Origin: Hallella mizrahii
GTDB lineage: Bacteria; Bacteroidota; Bacteroidia; Bacteroidales; Bacteroidaceae
DNA length: 64,000 nt
Reading direction: 5' to 3'
Assembly (NCBI RefSeq): GCF_009695775.1
Contig: NZ_VUNG01000010.1
Location: 1 to 64,000, forward strand
Below are positions 48,036-57,319 of this stretch, piece by piece. The translations under genes and the position numbers were made by a program. The stretch's first letter is position 1; every line of letters begins with the position of its first letter. A model generated the notes under the pieces. It did no database searches. It was not told the DNA's origin and saw only the letters and a program-made list of their open reading frames with translations.

Positions 48036-49298
48036 ATGACTGCAGGCATAACGCCTTGTCATGCACATAACGATAAAACCCAACAACAGTGTCAGCGCAG
48101 TGACTCGATGCTGGTCAACCAATTGAGAGAAGATGGTGTTTCCTTCTCCCACGACAACAGCGTGACGCTGCTGATGACCGGACAGGAGAAATTCGACGAT
48201 TTGTTTAAGGCCATCAAGCAGGCTCGCTCTTCCGTACATCTGGAATATTTCAACTTTCGGAATGACTCTATCGCCCGCTGCCTCTTTGACCTGCTTGCCG
48301 AGAAAGCAGCACAGGGTGTAAAGGTCAGAGCGATGTTCGACGGATTTGGCAACGACAGCAACAACCGTCCTCTGCGCCGCAAGCACATCAAAAAGCTACG
48401 CGAGGAAGGCATCGAAATCTACGAGTTTGACCCGATACGCTTTCCTTGGGTCAACCATGTCTGGTCGCGCGATCACAGAAAAATTGTGGTCATCGACGGG
48501 AAAATCGCATACACCGGCGGTATGAACGTGGCGGACTACTACATCAAAGGTACAAAGGAAGTGGGATCCTGGCACGACATGCACTGCCGCATCGAAGGCA
48601 CGGAGGTCAACACACTCCAGACAATCTTCCTGCGCACATGGAACAAGGTGACAGGACAAAACATCCACGGACCACAATACTATCGCGGACTGGGCGATGT
48701 GAGCTACTTCCATGGACTCAAGCGCGACACCTGTGACACGGCAGGCGACAAGATGGTTGGCATCATCAACCGAGAGCCACACACATCAAACAAAATTATA
48801 CGGGAGTTCTACACCCACGCCATCAACGACGCACGGGACAGCATCATGATCATCAACCCTTATTTCACGCTGAACCACAAAATAAAAAAGGCACTGAAAA
48901 ACGCTGCCAAACGTGGCGTGAAGGTGGAGATCATGCTCAGCGTGAGAAGTGACATTCCATTGACGCCTGACTGTGGGTTCTACAATGCACACCAACTGAT
49001 GAAGCATGGATGTACGGTGTGGATGTATAAGCCCGGCTTTCACCACACCAAGATCATCATGGTCGACGGCCGATTTTGTACGGTGGGGTCTGCCAACCTC
49101 AATGCCAGAAGTCTGGCATGGGACTACGAAGAGAATGCCGTCATCATCGACCCATGCACAACGGATGAGTTGATACAACTGTTCAACTCGGAAAAGAAAG
49201 ACTCCTTCCGGCTGACGGAAGAAACATGGGACGCGTGGCGTACACCCTGGCAGAAGTTCCGCGGATGGTTCGCTCACCTGCTGACAAAGTTCCTATAG
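48036..49298 (+). CDS. Phospholipase D / cardiolipin synthase-like protein
   Basis: At least 420 residues. Two HKD motifs, HRKIVVIDGKIAYTGGMN (about residue 150) and HTKIIMVDGRFCTVGSANLN (about 335), form one PLD active site. It resembles bacterial cardiolipin synthases, which join two phosphatidylglycerols, but lacks their two N-terminal membrane helices. The start is uncertain. The frame is open from 47883 (overlapping kdsD); a TTG at 48000 would give a signal-peptide-like start (NVFPFKVLVCLMTAGITPCHA); the ATG at 48036 is the conservative choice. It follows kdsD closely and probably belongs to the same envelope transcript. Confidence 0.85.
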   Translation: MTAGITPCHAHNDKTQQQCQRSDSMLVNQLREDGVSFSHDNSVTLLMTGQEKFDDLFKAIKQARSSVHLEYFNFRNDSIARCLFDLLAEKAAQGVKVRAMFDGFGNDSNNRPLRRKHIKKLREEGIEIYEFDPIRFPWVNHVWSRDHRKIVVIDGKIAYTGGMNVADYYIKGTKEVGSWHDMHCRIEGTEVNTLQTIFLRTWNKVTGQNIHGPQYYRGLGDVSYFHGLKRDTCDTAGDKMVGIINREPHTSNKIIREFYTHAINDARDSIMIINPYFTLNHKIKKALKNAAKRGVKVEIMLSVRSDIPLTPDCGFYNAHQLMKHGCTVWMYKPGFHHTKIIMVDGRFCTVGSANLNARSLAWDYEENAVIIDPCTTDELIQLFNSEKKDSFRLTEETWDAWRTPWQKFRGWFAHLLTKFL

Positions 49299-49379
49299 TC
49301 TTTTTTTCTCCACTCCACGGTCTCCCTTCCGCTATTCCCTTACTTTTTTACTTTTTACCCTTTTCCTTCTTTACCTTTT

Positions 49380-49970
49380 TTAGATGCTGTTCACATCGAC
49401 GTAGCCGTGCATGACGGCATAGATCGTCAAGGCCGACACACTGCGTCGGCCAAGCTTGGCGACAATGTTTTTGCGGTGCGTGATGACGGTTGTCAACCCG
49501 ATGTTGAGTTTATCGGCTATCTCCTTATTAATATATCCCTTGACGATGAGTCTGAGCACATCTATTTCCCGCTTCGACAATTTCTTTTCTGTCGTAGACG
49601 GGGACTGTGTCGGCAAGTGCTGACCACACCCATGAGCGCGCTGCTCCAGTGCCAGCAGCTGTCTGACCAAAAGTTTTTCGGGTTGATGGCTGCAAATGCA
49701 ATGAAAGTCTGACGGCTGTGCAGCCGGATCATCGGAAGACGTGAAAGCTATGGTCTGATGCCTTCTTTCCAGAAAAAAATCTCGGTTGTTGAGCAGCACA
49801 GTCTGTGAGACAAAGAAGTGCACAAAATGTTCCTCACCACTTTGCAACAGTTCCTCTAATGTGTTGAACGTATGCGTCTCCATGATTGGCATGACCTGCT
49901 CGAGCAGGGTCTTCATGCCTATCAGGGCAAGCGTGTCCTCATTGATAACAGCTACCTTTGGATGTTCCAT
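49380..49970 (-). CDS. LuxR-type regulator with a degenerate receiver domain
   Basis: 196 residues. The C-terminal LuxR/GerE helix-turn-helix (about 128-190; LSKREIDVLRLIVKGYINKEIADKLNIGLTTVITHRKNIVAKLG) is intact. The N-terminal half (about 1-100) has the shape of a receiver (VAVINEDTLALIGMKTLLE), but where the phosphorylated Asp should be the sequence reads FFVSQTVLLNN, with no Asp. It is therefore probably not controlled by ordinary phosphorylation. Target genes are unknown. It converges with the PLD gene and lies downstream of the rny terminator. Confidence 0.87.
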   Translation of the reverse strand: MEHPKVAVINEDTLALIGMKTLLEQVMPIMETHTFNTLEELLQSGEEHFVHFFVSQTVLLNNRDFFLERRHQTIAFTSSDDPAAQPSDFHCICSHQPEKLLVRQLLALEQRAHGCGQHLPTQSPSTTEKKLSKREIDVLRLIVKGYINKEIADKLNIGLTTVITHRKNIVAKLGRRSVSALTIYAVMHGYVDVNSI

Positions 49971-49990
49971 GACTGAAGAAATAAAAAAAG

Positions 49991-50034
49991 GCCTGCCAGT
50001 GACTCCAGAGTATACTCAGAAGCCAATAGCAGGC
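49991..50034 (-). terminator. Terminator of the rny transcript
   Basis: GCCTGC and GCAGGC close a roughly 32-base interior with a nested GAGTATACTC element. Read leftward it is followed by CTTTTTTTATT. It ends the zapA-rny transcript before the LuxR gene. Confidence 0.75.
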
Positions 50035-50056
50035 TTGTATGTCCTATTGTTGATGA

Positions 50057-51592
50057 TTACTTGGCATAGGCGACACTACGCGTCTCACGAATCACGGTGA
50101 TCTTCACCTGACCGGGATATGTCATCTCGTTCTGGATCTTCTCAGCGATCTCGTTGCTGAGTTTCGTGCTGTCCTCGTCGCTCATCTTGTCGGCACCGAC
50201 GATGACGCGCAGTTCACGTCCGGCTTGGATGGCGTAGGTCTTTGTCACGCCCGGATAGCTCATGGCAATGGCCTCCAAGTCGTTGAGGCGCTTGATATAA
50301 GCCTCGACGATCTCGCGGCGTGCACCCGGACGTGCACCGGAGATGGCATCGCACACCTGCACGATAGGTGCCAGCAGGGTCTGCATCTCCACCTCGTCGT
50401 GGTGAGCGGCGATGGCATTCACGATATCGGGCTTCTCCTTGTATTTCTCAGCCATCTTGGCACCTAAGAGTGCATGCGGCAACTCGCTCTCCTCGTCGGG
50501 CACCTTGCCGATGTCATGAAGCAGACCGGCACGTTTTGCCTTCTTAGGATTCAGGCCGAGCTCAGCAGCCATGACGGAACAGAGGTTAGCCGTCTCACGG
50601 GCGTGCTGCAACAGATTCTGCCCATAGGAAGAGCGGTACTTCATCTTACCGATGATACGCACCAGTTCTGGATGGAGTCCGTGGATACCCAAGTCGATCA
50701 CCGTACGCTTACCGGTCTCAATGATTTCGTTGTCGAGTTGCTTCTTGACCTTAGCTACGACCTCCTCGATACGTGCGGGATGGATACGTCCGTCGGCGAC
50801 GAGCTGATGAAGTGCCAGACGGCAGACCTCACGGCGGATAGGATCAAAAGCAGAAATGACAATGCTCTCGGGGGTGTCGTCGACGACGATCTCCACGCCG
50901 GTGGCTGCTTCAAGGGCACGGATGTTGCGACCTTCACGACCGATGATGCGCCCCTTGACCTCGTCGTTGTCGATATGGAAGACACTCACGGAGTTTTCGA
51001 TGGCCGTCTCGGTGGCTACACGTTGTATTGTCTGGATGACGATCTTCTTTGCCTTCATGTTGGCATCGAGCTTAGCCTGGTCCATGATTTCATTGACATA
51101 ACCGGCTGCGTCCATCTTGGCTTTGTCCTTCATACTCTCCACAAGGCGCTTCTTGGCTTCCTCGGCAGAGAGGCCGGAGAGCTCCTCCAGTTTGGCGCGC
51201 TCCTGATCCTGCATCTTCTCAAGCTCAGCCTGACGCTGTGTGATGATCTTTTTCTCGTTGTCGATGCGCACCTGGCCTTGTTCCACCTCTTGCTTGCGGC
51301 GCTGGAGTTCCTCCTGACGCTGGTTGAGCGAAATCTCACGCTGTTTCAGTCGGTTCTCGTTTTGCTGGATCTTCTGGTTGCGCAACTGCACCTCCTTTTC
51401 CAACTCACTTTTCTTATTCAGGAATTTCTCCTTGACCTCAAGAAGTTTTTTCTCTTTAATCACGTCCGCGTCTTTCTGCGCAGTCTCCAAGATCTCGTTA
51501 TATTTACCTTTCGCAATATGGCGGAAGTAATAAAATCCGGCCAACGCGCCCAGTGCCAGGGCAACGACGGCAGTAATGATGATACCTATCAT
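50057..51592 (-). CDS. rny: Ribonuclease Y
   Basis: 511 residues. A membrane-anchored endoribonuclease that starts mRNA decay. N-terminal membrane helix (about 3-23), long coiled coil rich in Glu, Lys, Gln and Arg (about 30-195), KH RNA-binding domain (about 205-265; [18 protein letters not shown]) and HD metal-dependent phosphohydrolase domain (about 325-425; [24 protein letters not shown]). Length matches the family. It follows zapA by 40 bp, probably in one transcript. Confidence 0.96.
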   Translation of the reverse strand: MIGIIITAVVALALGALAGFYYFRHIAKGKYNEILETAQKDADVIKEKKLLEVKEKFLNKKSELEKEVQLRNQKIQQNENRLKQREISLNQRQEELQRRKQEVEQGQVRIDNEKKIITQRQAELEKMQDQERAKLEELSGLSAEEAKKRLVESMKDKAKMDAAGYVNEIMDQAKLDANMKAKKIVIQTIQRVATETAIENSVSVFHIDNDEVKGRIIGREGRNIRALEAATGVEIVVDDTPESIVISAFDPIRREVCRLALHQLVADGRIHPARIEEVVAKVKKQLDNEIIETGKRTVIDLGIHGLHPELVRIIGKMKYRSSYGQNLLQHARETANLCSVMAAELGLNPKKAKRAGLLHDIGKVPDEESELPHALLGAKMAEKYKEKPDIVNAIAAHHDEVEMQTLLAPIVQVCDAISGARPGARREIVEAYIKRLNDLEAIAMSYPGVTKTYAIQAGRELRVIVGADKMSDEDSTKLSNEIAEKIQNEMTYPGQVKITVIRETRSVAYAK

Positions 51593-51631
51593 GAATATTA
51601 ATTGTATATTGTTAGTTGATTAGACATATAA

Positions 51632-51958
51632 TCATTTACTCTCCTGAACGTTTTCCTTCCCGCATCCGAGGACGTCCTCAATTTCCGAAGTAAGCTGTTT
51701 GAGCAAATCATTATATGGCTTGGTGTCATTGCGCTGAAGCAACTCTTGCAGCCGCAGTCCAATGTCTATCATGGCGAAATAATGGATTTCCTTATCGCTC
51801 TTGAATCGTTTGAACTGGCCGTAATACGCATTCAGGCGCTCATTGATCAACTCAGCGTCACGCCGATACAGTGCCTCGTCTTTCCGAGGCACGGTCACAC
51901 TGATATCTGTATCGTAGATATGAAGCCTTATGGTGATCTTTTCAGTTTCTTCTGTCAT
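51632..51958 (-). CDS. zapA: Cell division protein ZapA
   Basis: 108 residues. An N-terminal beta-rich domain (ITIRLHIYDTDISVTVPRKDEALYRRDAELINERLNAYY) followed by a C-terminal helix likely to form a coiled coil, the ZapA layout. ZapA bundles FtsZ filaments at the division ring. Its start overlaps the upstream coiled-coil gene by 17 bp, indicating translational coupling. Confidence 0.9.
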   Translation of the reverse strand: MTEETEKITIRLHIYDTDISVTVPRKDEALYRRDAELINERLNAYYGQFKRFKSDKEIHYFAMIDIGLRLQELLQRNDTKPYNDLLKQLTSEIEDVLGCGKENVQESK

Positions 51959-52259
51959 TGTCGGAACTTTCGCTACTCAGCATGGTGATGCATTTGTTGA
52001 CATCACGGATGAGCGCGGACAGAGACTTTTTCGCGCGACTCATGTCCATATCGCTCACTTGCAGCATACGAGCGGTTTTCAACGTCTGATAGTCACTTTC
52101 CGCCTTCTTCAACTGTTCTTGCAACACGCTGATGGAAGCATCTCTGTCATCGATCACCGTGAGCAGACGCGCATTTTCCTTTTTTAGCTCCTCGTATTGG
52201 AGCATCAGCTGTCTGACACGTGTCACAAATGTGTTGATTATCTTCTCATTGGCATCCAT
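51942..52259 (-). CDS. Small coiled-coil protein translated with ZapA
   Basis: About 105 residues, almost entirely predicted coiled coil (residues 5-75: VRQLMLQYEELKKENARLLTVIDDRDASI and LQEQLKKAESDYQTLKTARML), with a short polar tail. No signal peptide. I chose the ATG at 52259 because the -7 box at 52277-52284 lies between it and the upstream ATG at 52307. Overlap with zapA and its size suggest a ZapB-like division partner; that function is inference, and sequence identity to ZapB is not evident. Confidence 0.8.
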   Translation of the reverse strand: MDANEKIINTFVTRVRQLMLQYEELKKENARLLTVIDDRDASISVLQEQLKKAESDYQTLKTARMLQVSDMDMSRAKKSLSALIRDVNKCITMLSSESSDNDRRN

Positions 52260-52276
52260 GACTATAGTTCTTTCTG

Positions 52277-52284
52277 CAAAATTA
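52277..52284 (-). promoter_or_regulatory. -7 box of the coiled-coil/zapA/rny transcript
   Basis: Read leftward, TAATTTTG followed by CAG; transcription would begin near 52270, 11 bp before the ATG at 52259. It fixes the start of that gene. Confidence 0.65.
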
Positions 52285-52352
52285 TAGATTTTCAGCGAGA
52301 ATAGCAAGCTTTCTGAAACATTTTTCTCAGAAGGCTTGTCTTTCCCTCATAT

Positions 52353-52985
52353 TTATTTCTTCTTCACATCCTCATCCTTGGGGCGCGGCTCCTTCTTGGC
52401 CAGCATCATCACCTGATAGGTGAAATCGGTCACCCACTTCTGAGAGAAGTTCAAGCGGGCATTGAGCTTGCGCACGTTCAGCACAGCTTTGATCACGCTC
52501 GGATCCTTATAGTCGTTCTTCATGAAGATGTCGCTGACGGTCTTTTCCGTCATGGCGTAGATGGTCTTCTTGAAGATAGAAGGCACACGCAACTTAAACT
52601 TCATCAGGTTGCCCATGAGCATCATCAGTTCCTGTGAGAAGCTCTGGAACTGAATCAGGTATACCTGCACATCCTGCAATTTCTTGCAGTTGCGGCGGAT
52701 ACTCTGGTCGATTTCCTTGAAGAACTGCTCGTCGGTGTGATAGATCTCCATCATCATCTTGCGGCAATGCCCCTTTTCGCCCACACCAAGTTTATTGTTC
52801 TGTGTGGGCACGTGCAGTGTCGACTTAAAGAGTCTGAGATCGGGCAACATAGCCAGGTTGCTGATACCCAGTTGAGCGGCTAAGGCTGCTTGAAAATATA
52901 CACGCACGAGCGTCATATAATCTTCCATGCCGCCCGTCTTGCTTTCTTGTTCCTTCCTTCCAAAAAGTTTGGAGAATATTTCCAT
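52353..52985 (-). CDS. Conserved hypothetical helical protein
   Basis: 210 residues. I do not recognise the family. It has no signal peptide, no membrane helix and a very basic C-terminus (KKEPRPKDEDVKKK). The middle (about 85-180) is helix-rich with many Met, Phe and Gln (YLIQFQSFSQELMMLMGNLMKF). It is a single gene with its own -7 box (53026-53033), just upstream of the zapA operon and divergent from rmlA. Codon use is like its neighbours, so it is a real gene. Confidence 0.8.
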   Translation of the reverse strand: MEIFSKLFGRKEQESKTGGMEDYMTLVRVYFQAALAAQLGISNLAMLPDLRLFKSTLHVPTQNNKLGVGEKGHCRKMMMEIYHTDEQFFKEIDQSIRRNCKKLQDVQVYLIQFQSFSQELMMLMGNLMKFKLRVPSIFKKTIYAMTEKTVSDIFMKNDYKDPSVIKAVLNVRKLNARLNFSQKWVTDFTYQVMMLAKKEPRPKDEDVKKK

Positions 52986-53025
52986 ATTTATTGAAATTAC
53001 TTTAGAGAGTGTCGTAAATCATCTG

Positions 53026-53033
53026 CAAAAATA
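53026..53033 (-). promoter_or_regulatory. -7 box of the hypothetical gene at 52353
   Basis: Read leftward, TATTTTTG followed by CAGATG, about 40 bp before the ATG at 52985. Confidence 0.6.
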
Positions 53034-53097
53034 CAATAATATAGCGAGAAGACAAAATAAAAGTCTATGAATCTCTCTAAGTTTCGATAATATTTCG

Positions 53098-53105
53098 TAA
53101 CTTTG
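53098..53105 (+). promoter_or_regulatory. -7 box of rmlA
   Basis: TAACTTTG followed by CAGTG. The leader to the ATG at 53219 is about 107 bp and holds no obvious hairpin. No good -33 TTG. Confidence 0.65.
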
Positions 53106-53218
53106 CAGTGATAATGCGACAACAACAATATAAGCCATAGCACAAGTCTGGCAGCGAATGCGTAATCTGCTATTTCACTGTTGACAGCTTTGGCTCTAAT
53201 TTATTTTAAGGCCAAATA

Positions 53219-54112
53219 ATGAAGGGTATTGTATTAGCTGGTGGCTCAGGCACACGCTTGTATCCTATTACTAAAGGTATTAGTAAGCAACTTCTTCCCG
53301 TCTTTGACAAGCCGATGATATATTATCCATTGTCGGTGTTAATGTTGGCCGGGATTCGTGACATTCTTGTTATTTCCACACCGTATGACTTGCCGGGTTT
53401 CAAACGCCTACTTGGTGATGGCTCAGATTTTGGCGTGCACATTACCTATGCAGAGCAGCCCCATCCCGACGGACTTGCGCAAGCGTTCCTCATCGGCGAA
53501 GATTTCATTGGAGATGACAGCGTCTGCCTGGTCTTAGGCGACAATATCTTCTATGGCGCAGGCTTTAGCGGACTGTTGCGCCACAGTAGAGAGCAGGCCG
53601 AGCAGCACAACAAGGCCACGGTGTTTGGCTACTATGTCAACGACCCGGAGCGCTATGGTGTGGCTGAGCTCGACAAGGAAGGCAACTGCCTGAGCTTGGA
53701 GGAGAAGCCTCTGCATCCCAAGAGCAACTATGCCGTGGTAGGTCTTTATTTCTATCCCAACGATGTGGTAAGCATCGCCAAGGCAGTGAAGCCCAGTAAG
53801 CGTGGCGAGTTGGAGATCACTTCTGTCAATCAGGACTATCTCAGTCAGAAGCGTTTGCGTGTGCAGGCGTTGCCGCGTGGCTTCGCCTGGCTCGACACGG
53901 GTACTCACGACAGTCTCTCAGAGGCCAGCACCTTTATCGAGTGCATCGAGAAGCGCCAAGGTCTGAAGGTGGCTTGCCTGGAGGAGATCGCCTATCGGCA
54001 AGGGTGGATCACACGTGAGCAACTCGTGGTGGAGGCACAGCCAATGGTTAAAAACGATTATGGCAAATTCCTCTTGCAGCTGGCAGGTGAGAAAGTGTCC
54101 GAAAACAGATAA
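53219..54112 (+). CDS. rfbA: Glucose-1-phosphate thymidylyltransferase
   Basis: 297 residues. Makes dTDP-glucose, the first step of dTDP-L-rhamnose synthesis. [38 protein letters not shown] is the nucleotidyltransferase signature with the catalytic Arg and Lys; [14 protein letters not shown]-like [22 protein letters not shown], and [12 protein letters not shown] complete the fold. It lies 42 bp before the BY-kinase gene, so both serve surface polysaccharide assembly. The final enzyme rmlD is 14 kb away. Confidence 0.97.
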   Translation: MKGIVLAGGSGTRLYPITKGISKQLLPVFDKPMIYYPLSVLMLAGIRDILVISTPYDLPGFKRLLGDGSDFGVHITYAEQPHPDGLAQAFLIGEDFIGDDSVCLVLGDNIFYGAGFSGLLRHSREQAEQHNKATVFGYYVNDPERYGVAELDKEGNCLSLEEKPLHPKSNYAVVGLYFYPNDVVSIAKAVKPSKRGELEITSVNQDYLSQKRLRVQALPRGFAWLDTGTHDSLSEASTFIECIEKRQGLKVACLEEIAYRQGWITREQLVVEAQPMVKNDYGKFLLQLAGEKVSENR

Positions 54113-54154
54113 TAAAAAAAGCTCAACTCAACGATATACATTAACCATCATTTC

Positions 54155-56755
54155 ATGGAACAGAACTTAAACACAGAAACAGAACTCGAGAACCAGCAAC
54201 AGCAGATGCCGCAGCCCGAGGGGGCAGGGAATGCGATCAACTTCGCCACGATCTTCACGGCTGTAGTGCTTAACTGGAAGTGGTTTGTACTTTCTATTGT
54301 CATCTGTCTTGGTTTGGCTGCCGTATATTTGCGCTATGCCACTCCGATTTATCAAGTATCGGCCAAGCTTCTGATCAAGGACAACGACCAAAACTCGCCC
54401 AATTCAGCCAACAAGAACGCCATGCTCAATTCGGCTACGCTGGGTTTGATTTCCAACTCAAATGGTTTTGATAACGAGATGGAAATCCTTACTTCCCACT
54501 CGCTTGCCCTGCAAGTGGTGAAGGACATGAAGATTTATGTCGACTACTATTTTGTAGGCAAGGTAAAAGACGAGTTGCTTTACAGACAGCAGCCGATCAA
54601 CGTAGATATGGATGAGGCACATTTAAATAAGCTCAATATGCCTGTCCAACTGAAGATCACACGTGAGGACAATAGCTATAAGATTTCGGGTACATGTTAT
54701 GTCCCGGTTGATAAGTTGGCATCAAAGGGACCGTTTAAGTTCGAGCGTACCGTGCAGTCCATCCCTTCGACGATCTATACACGTGTAGGCGCCATCCAGC
54801 TGACTCAGAGTCCATATGCCGTCATGAAAGATGGTGAGAGCATCAAGGTCTTTATCTATTCTCCCCAGATGGCTGCTAATAAGTATGTAGAGGAACTGAG
54901 CGCCACACAGACCAGCAAGACCACTACAATTGCCCAGCTGACCCTCAACGATGAGGACCCACAGCGTGCGCTGGACTATGTGCAGCGGCTCTCAGTTTGC
55001 TACAATCAGCAGGCCAATGTCGACAAGAACGAGATAGCCCGCCGCACGGAGCAGTTTATCAATGGCCGACTTGAGAAAATCAATGCTGAACTGGGCAATA
55101 CCGAGGGGCAGTTGGAAAGCTATAAGCGCCGCAACAATGTCGTAGAGTTGAAAACCAACGCTACCGGGGCTTATACCAACGCTACAGAATATCAGCAGAA
55201 GCTCAGTGAGGCCAACACGCAGGTGGCGCTGATCTCTGAGATGCAGATCTATATGAACAACCCTAAGAATCACTTCCAGCCCTTGCCTTCCAATGTGGGA
55301 CTGGACGACCAGGCCTCTACAGCGCTTATCAGCAACTATAACGAGCTGTTGCAGAAACGCAGCCTGTTGTTGCAGAGTGCCAGTGAGAACTCCCCGTCGG
55401 TGATTCCCCTGACGTCCCAGATCTCTGAGATGGAGCGTGCCATTCGTCGTGCCCTCGTTCAGGCTCGCAAGAACCTGGAGATCCAGCGCAATGCGCTTGC
55501 CGTGGAATATGGCAAATATCAGGGACAGGTTGGTGAGACTCCCGAGCAGGAGCGTATGCTCACACAGATCGGCAGACAGCAGGAAGTGAAGTCTGGACTC
55601 TACCTGATGCTGTTGCAAAAGCGTGAGGAAAACTCTATCTCTCTTGCGGCAACTGCTGACAAGGGTAAGCTCATCGACGGTCCGTCTCTTGGAAAGAAAG
55701 TGAGTCCCAAGAGTTCCATCATCTTGCTGGTGGCATTGATGCTTGCCCTTGCCATCCCGTCACTCATTCTCTTCCTGCTTGAGTTCTTCCGCTACAAGAT
55801 CGAAGGACACGAAGATGTGGCCAAGCTTACCACGTTGCCCATCATTGCCGATATCGCCGTGTCGTCGGAGACGGCCAAGACCAAGGGTGAGATCGTGGTG
55901 CACGAGAATAAGAACAACCAGATGGAGGAGATCTTCCGCTCCATGCGTACCAATATACAGTTCATGCTGGAGAAAGACGAGAAGGTCATCATGTTCACCT
56001 CTTCCACCTCTGGCGAGGGCAAGACTTTCGTGGCTTCCAACCTGGCCATGTCGTTTGCCCTGCTTGGCAAGCGTGTGCTGCTCGTGGGACTTGACATCCG
56101 TAAGCCTCGTCTGGCCAATCTTTTCGAGATCGATGATTTCGTGCATGGTATCACCAATCTGCTTGTCAAGGAGTCGCCGACATGGGATGATGTGGAGAAG
56201 CAGCTCTTGCCCTCTGGCGTGAACAAGAACCTGACCCTGCTGATGGCTGGTCCCACGCCTCCAAACCCGGCCGAGCTGGTGACACGCAAGAGTCTTGGCA
56301 TCACCTTCGACCTCCTGCGCCAGCACTTCGACTATATCATCGTCGATACGGCTCCTGTGGGATTGGTTACCGATACTTTGCAGATTGCCAAGGTATGCGA
56401 TACCACGGTCTATGTCTGCCGTGCCGACTATACTCCGAAGGAGAACTTCGAGATGATCAACGGACTGGCCTTCAGCAAGAAGATGCCGAAGATGAGCATC
56501 GTTGTCAACGGTATCGACATGTCGAAGAAGAAGAATGGCTACTATTACGGCTACGGCAAGTATGGCAAGTATGGGCGCTATGCACGTAATCTGCGCTCCT
56601 CGGCATACGGCAGTTATGGCAGCTATGGCAGTTATGGCCATTACGGGCATTATGGCAGCTACGGCAGCTACGGCAATTATGGCAACTACGGTAGTTATGG
56701 TAACTACAAGGACAGCCACTACAGCAACGAAAAGGACGATTCCATCAAGCAGTAA
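54155..56755 (+). CDS. Wzc-type polysaccharide co-polymerase / tyrosine autokinase with Tyr-Gly-rich tail
   Basis: 866 residues. N-terminal membrane helix (about 41-63), periplasmic Wzz domain with coiled coil (about 300-470), second membrane helix (about 525-548), and a cytoplasmic BY-kinase domain: Walker A SSTSGEGKTFVASNLA, Walker A' VLLVGLDIRKPRL, Walker B DYIIVDTAPVG. It controls chain length and export of capsule or exopolysaccharide. The C-terminal 75 residues are a Tyr cluster expanded into GSYGSYGNYG-like repeats with over 20 Tyr, encoded by imperfect repeats of GGCAGYTATG (about 56600-56710). No glycosyltransferase or Wza gene is adjacent. Confidence 0.94.
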   Translation: MEQNLNTETELENQQQQMPQPEGAGNAINFATIFTAVVLNWKWFVLSIVICLGLAAVYLRYATPIYQVSAKLLIKDNDQNSPNSANKNAMLNSATLGLISNSNGFDNEMEILTSHSLALQVVKDMKIYVDYYFVGKVKDELLYRQQPINVDMDEAHLNKLNMPVQLKITREDNSYKISGTCYVPVDKLASKGPFKFERTVQSIPSTIYTRVGAIQLTQSPYAVMKDGESIKVFIYSPQMAANKYVEELSATQTSKTTTIAQLTLNDEDPQRALDYVQRLSVCYNQQANVDKNEIARRTEQFINGRLEKINAELGNTEGQLESYKRRNNVVELKTNATGAYTNATEYQQKLSEANTQVALISEMQIYMNNPKNHFQPLPSNVGLDDQASTALISNYNELLQKRSLLLQSASENSPSVIPLTSQISEMERAIRRALVQARKNLEIQRNALAVEYGKYQGQVGETPEQERMLTQIGRQQEVKSGLYLMLLQKREENSISLAATADKGKLIDGPSLGKKVSPKSSIILLVALMLALAIPSLILFLLEFFRYKIEGHEDVAKLTTLPIIADIAVSSETAKTKGEIVVHENKNNQMEEIFRSMRTNIQFMLEKDEKVIMFTSSTSGEGKTFVASNLAMSFALLGKRVLLVGLDIRKPRLANLFEIDDFVHGITNLLVKESPTWDDVEKQLLPSGVNKNLTLLMAGPTPPNPAELVTRKSLGITFDLLRQHFDYIIVDTAPVGLVTDTLQIAKVCDTTVYVCRADYTPKENFEMINGLAFSKKMPKMSIVVNGIDMSKKKNGYYYGYGKYGKYGRYARNLRSSAYGSYGSYGSYGHYGHYGSYGSYGNYGNYGSYGNYKDSHYSNEKDDSIKQ

Positions 56756-56764
56756 AGATATACA

Positions 56765-57196
56765 ATGGCAACAATAGCAGTTGATTTCGACGGTACGATA
56801 GTAGAGCACCGTTATCCGGAGATAGGCGAGGAGCGCCCATTCGCGACAGAGACGTTGCGAATGCTGATAAAGGACCATCACAGGCTGATCCTGTGGAGTG
56901 TGCGGGAAGGCAAACTTTTGCAGGACGCTGTGGACTGGTGCCACGAACGTGGTGTGGACTTTTGGGCTGTCAACCGGGATTATCCGGAGGAGGAGCGAGA
57001 AAAGAACAACCATTTTTCCCGCAAGATCAAGGCAGACTATTTCATCGACGACCGCAACGTTGGTGGATTGCCTGACTGGGGGCAGATCTATCGCATGATC
57101 TCAGAGCACAAGACCTACGCACAGGTCATCCGCGAGAGCATGGGACAGGTATCTTACGAGGATATTCCCCGCAAGCGCCATTGGTGGCAGTTCTGA
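56765..57196 (+). CDS. Small HAD-like hydrolase (BT0820-type)
   Basis: 143 residues. The N-terminal AVDFDGTIVEH carries the HAD nucleophile Asp and the acid/base Asp, LILWSVREG the second motif, and KADYFIDDRNVGG the metal-binding acidic motif. It is a minimal HAD without a cap domain, similar to a Bacteroides protein of known fold but unknown substrate. It begins 9 bp after the BY-kinase stop, so they are co-transcribed. Dephosphorylation of a sugar phosphate or nucleotide is plausible but unproven. Confidence 0.82.
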   Translation: MATIAVDFDGTIVEHRYPEIGEERPFATETLRMLIKDHHRLILWSVREGKLLQDAVDWCHERGVDFWAVNRDYPEEEREKNNHFSRKIKADYFIDDRNVGGLPDWGQIYRMISEHKTYAQVIRESMGQVSYEDIPRKRHWWQF

Positions 57197-57223
57197 TTCC
57201 TCGTATATATTATAAATAAGTAG

Positions 57224-57259
57224 GCGGCGTGCATTCCTTTTCAAGGAAATGCACGCCGC
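57224..57259 (+). terminator. Terminator of the rmlA/BY-kinase/HAD operon
   Basis: GCGGCGTGCATTTCCTT-type stem: GCGGCGTGCATTCCTT pairs with AAGGAAATGCACGCCGC (one bulge), followed by TTGTTTTATG. Confidence 0.9.
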
Positions 57260-57319
57260 TTGTTTTATGTTTATCAGTATTACGGTCAGAGCCGTGTCGC
57301 AAACCTTGTAGTGACCGGA

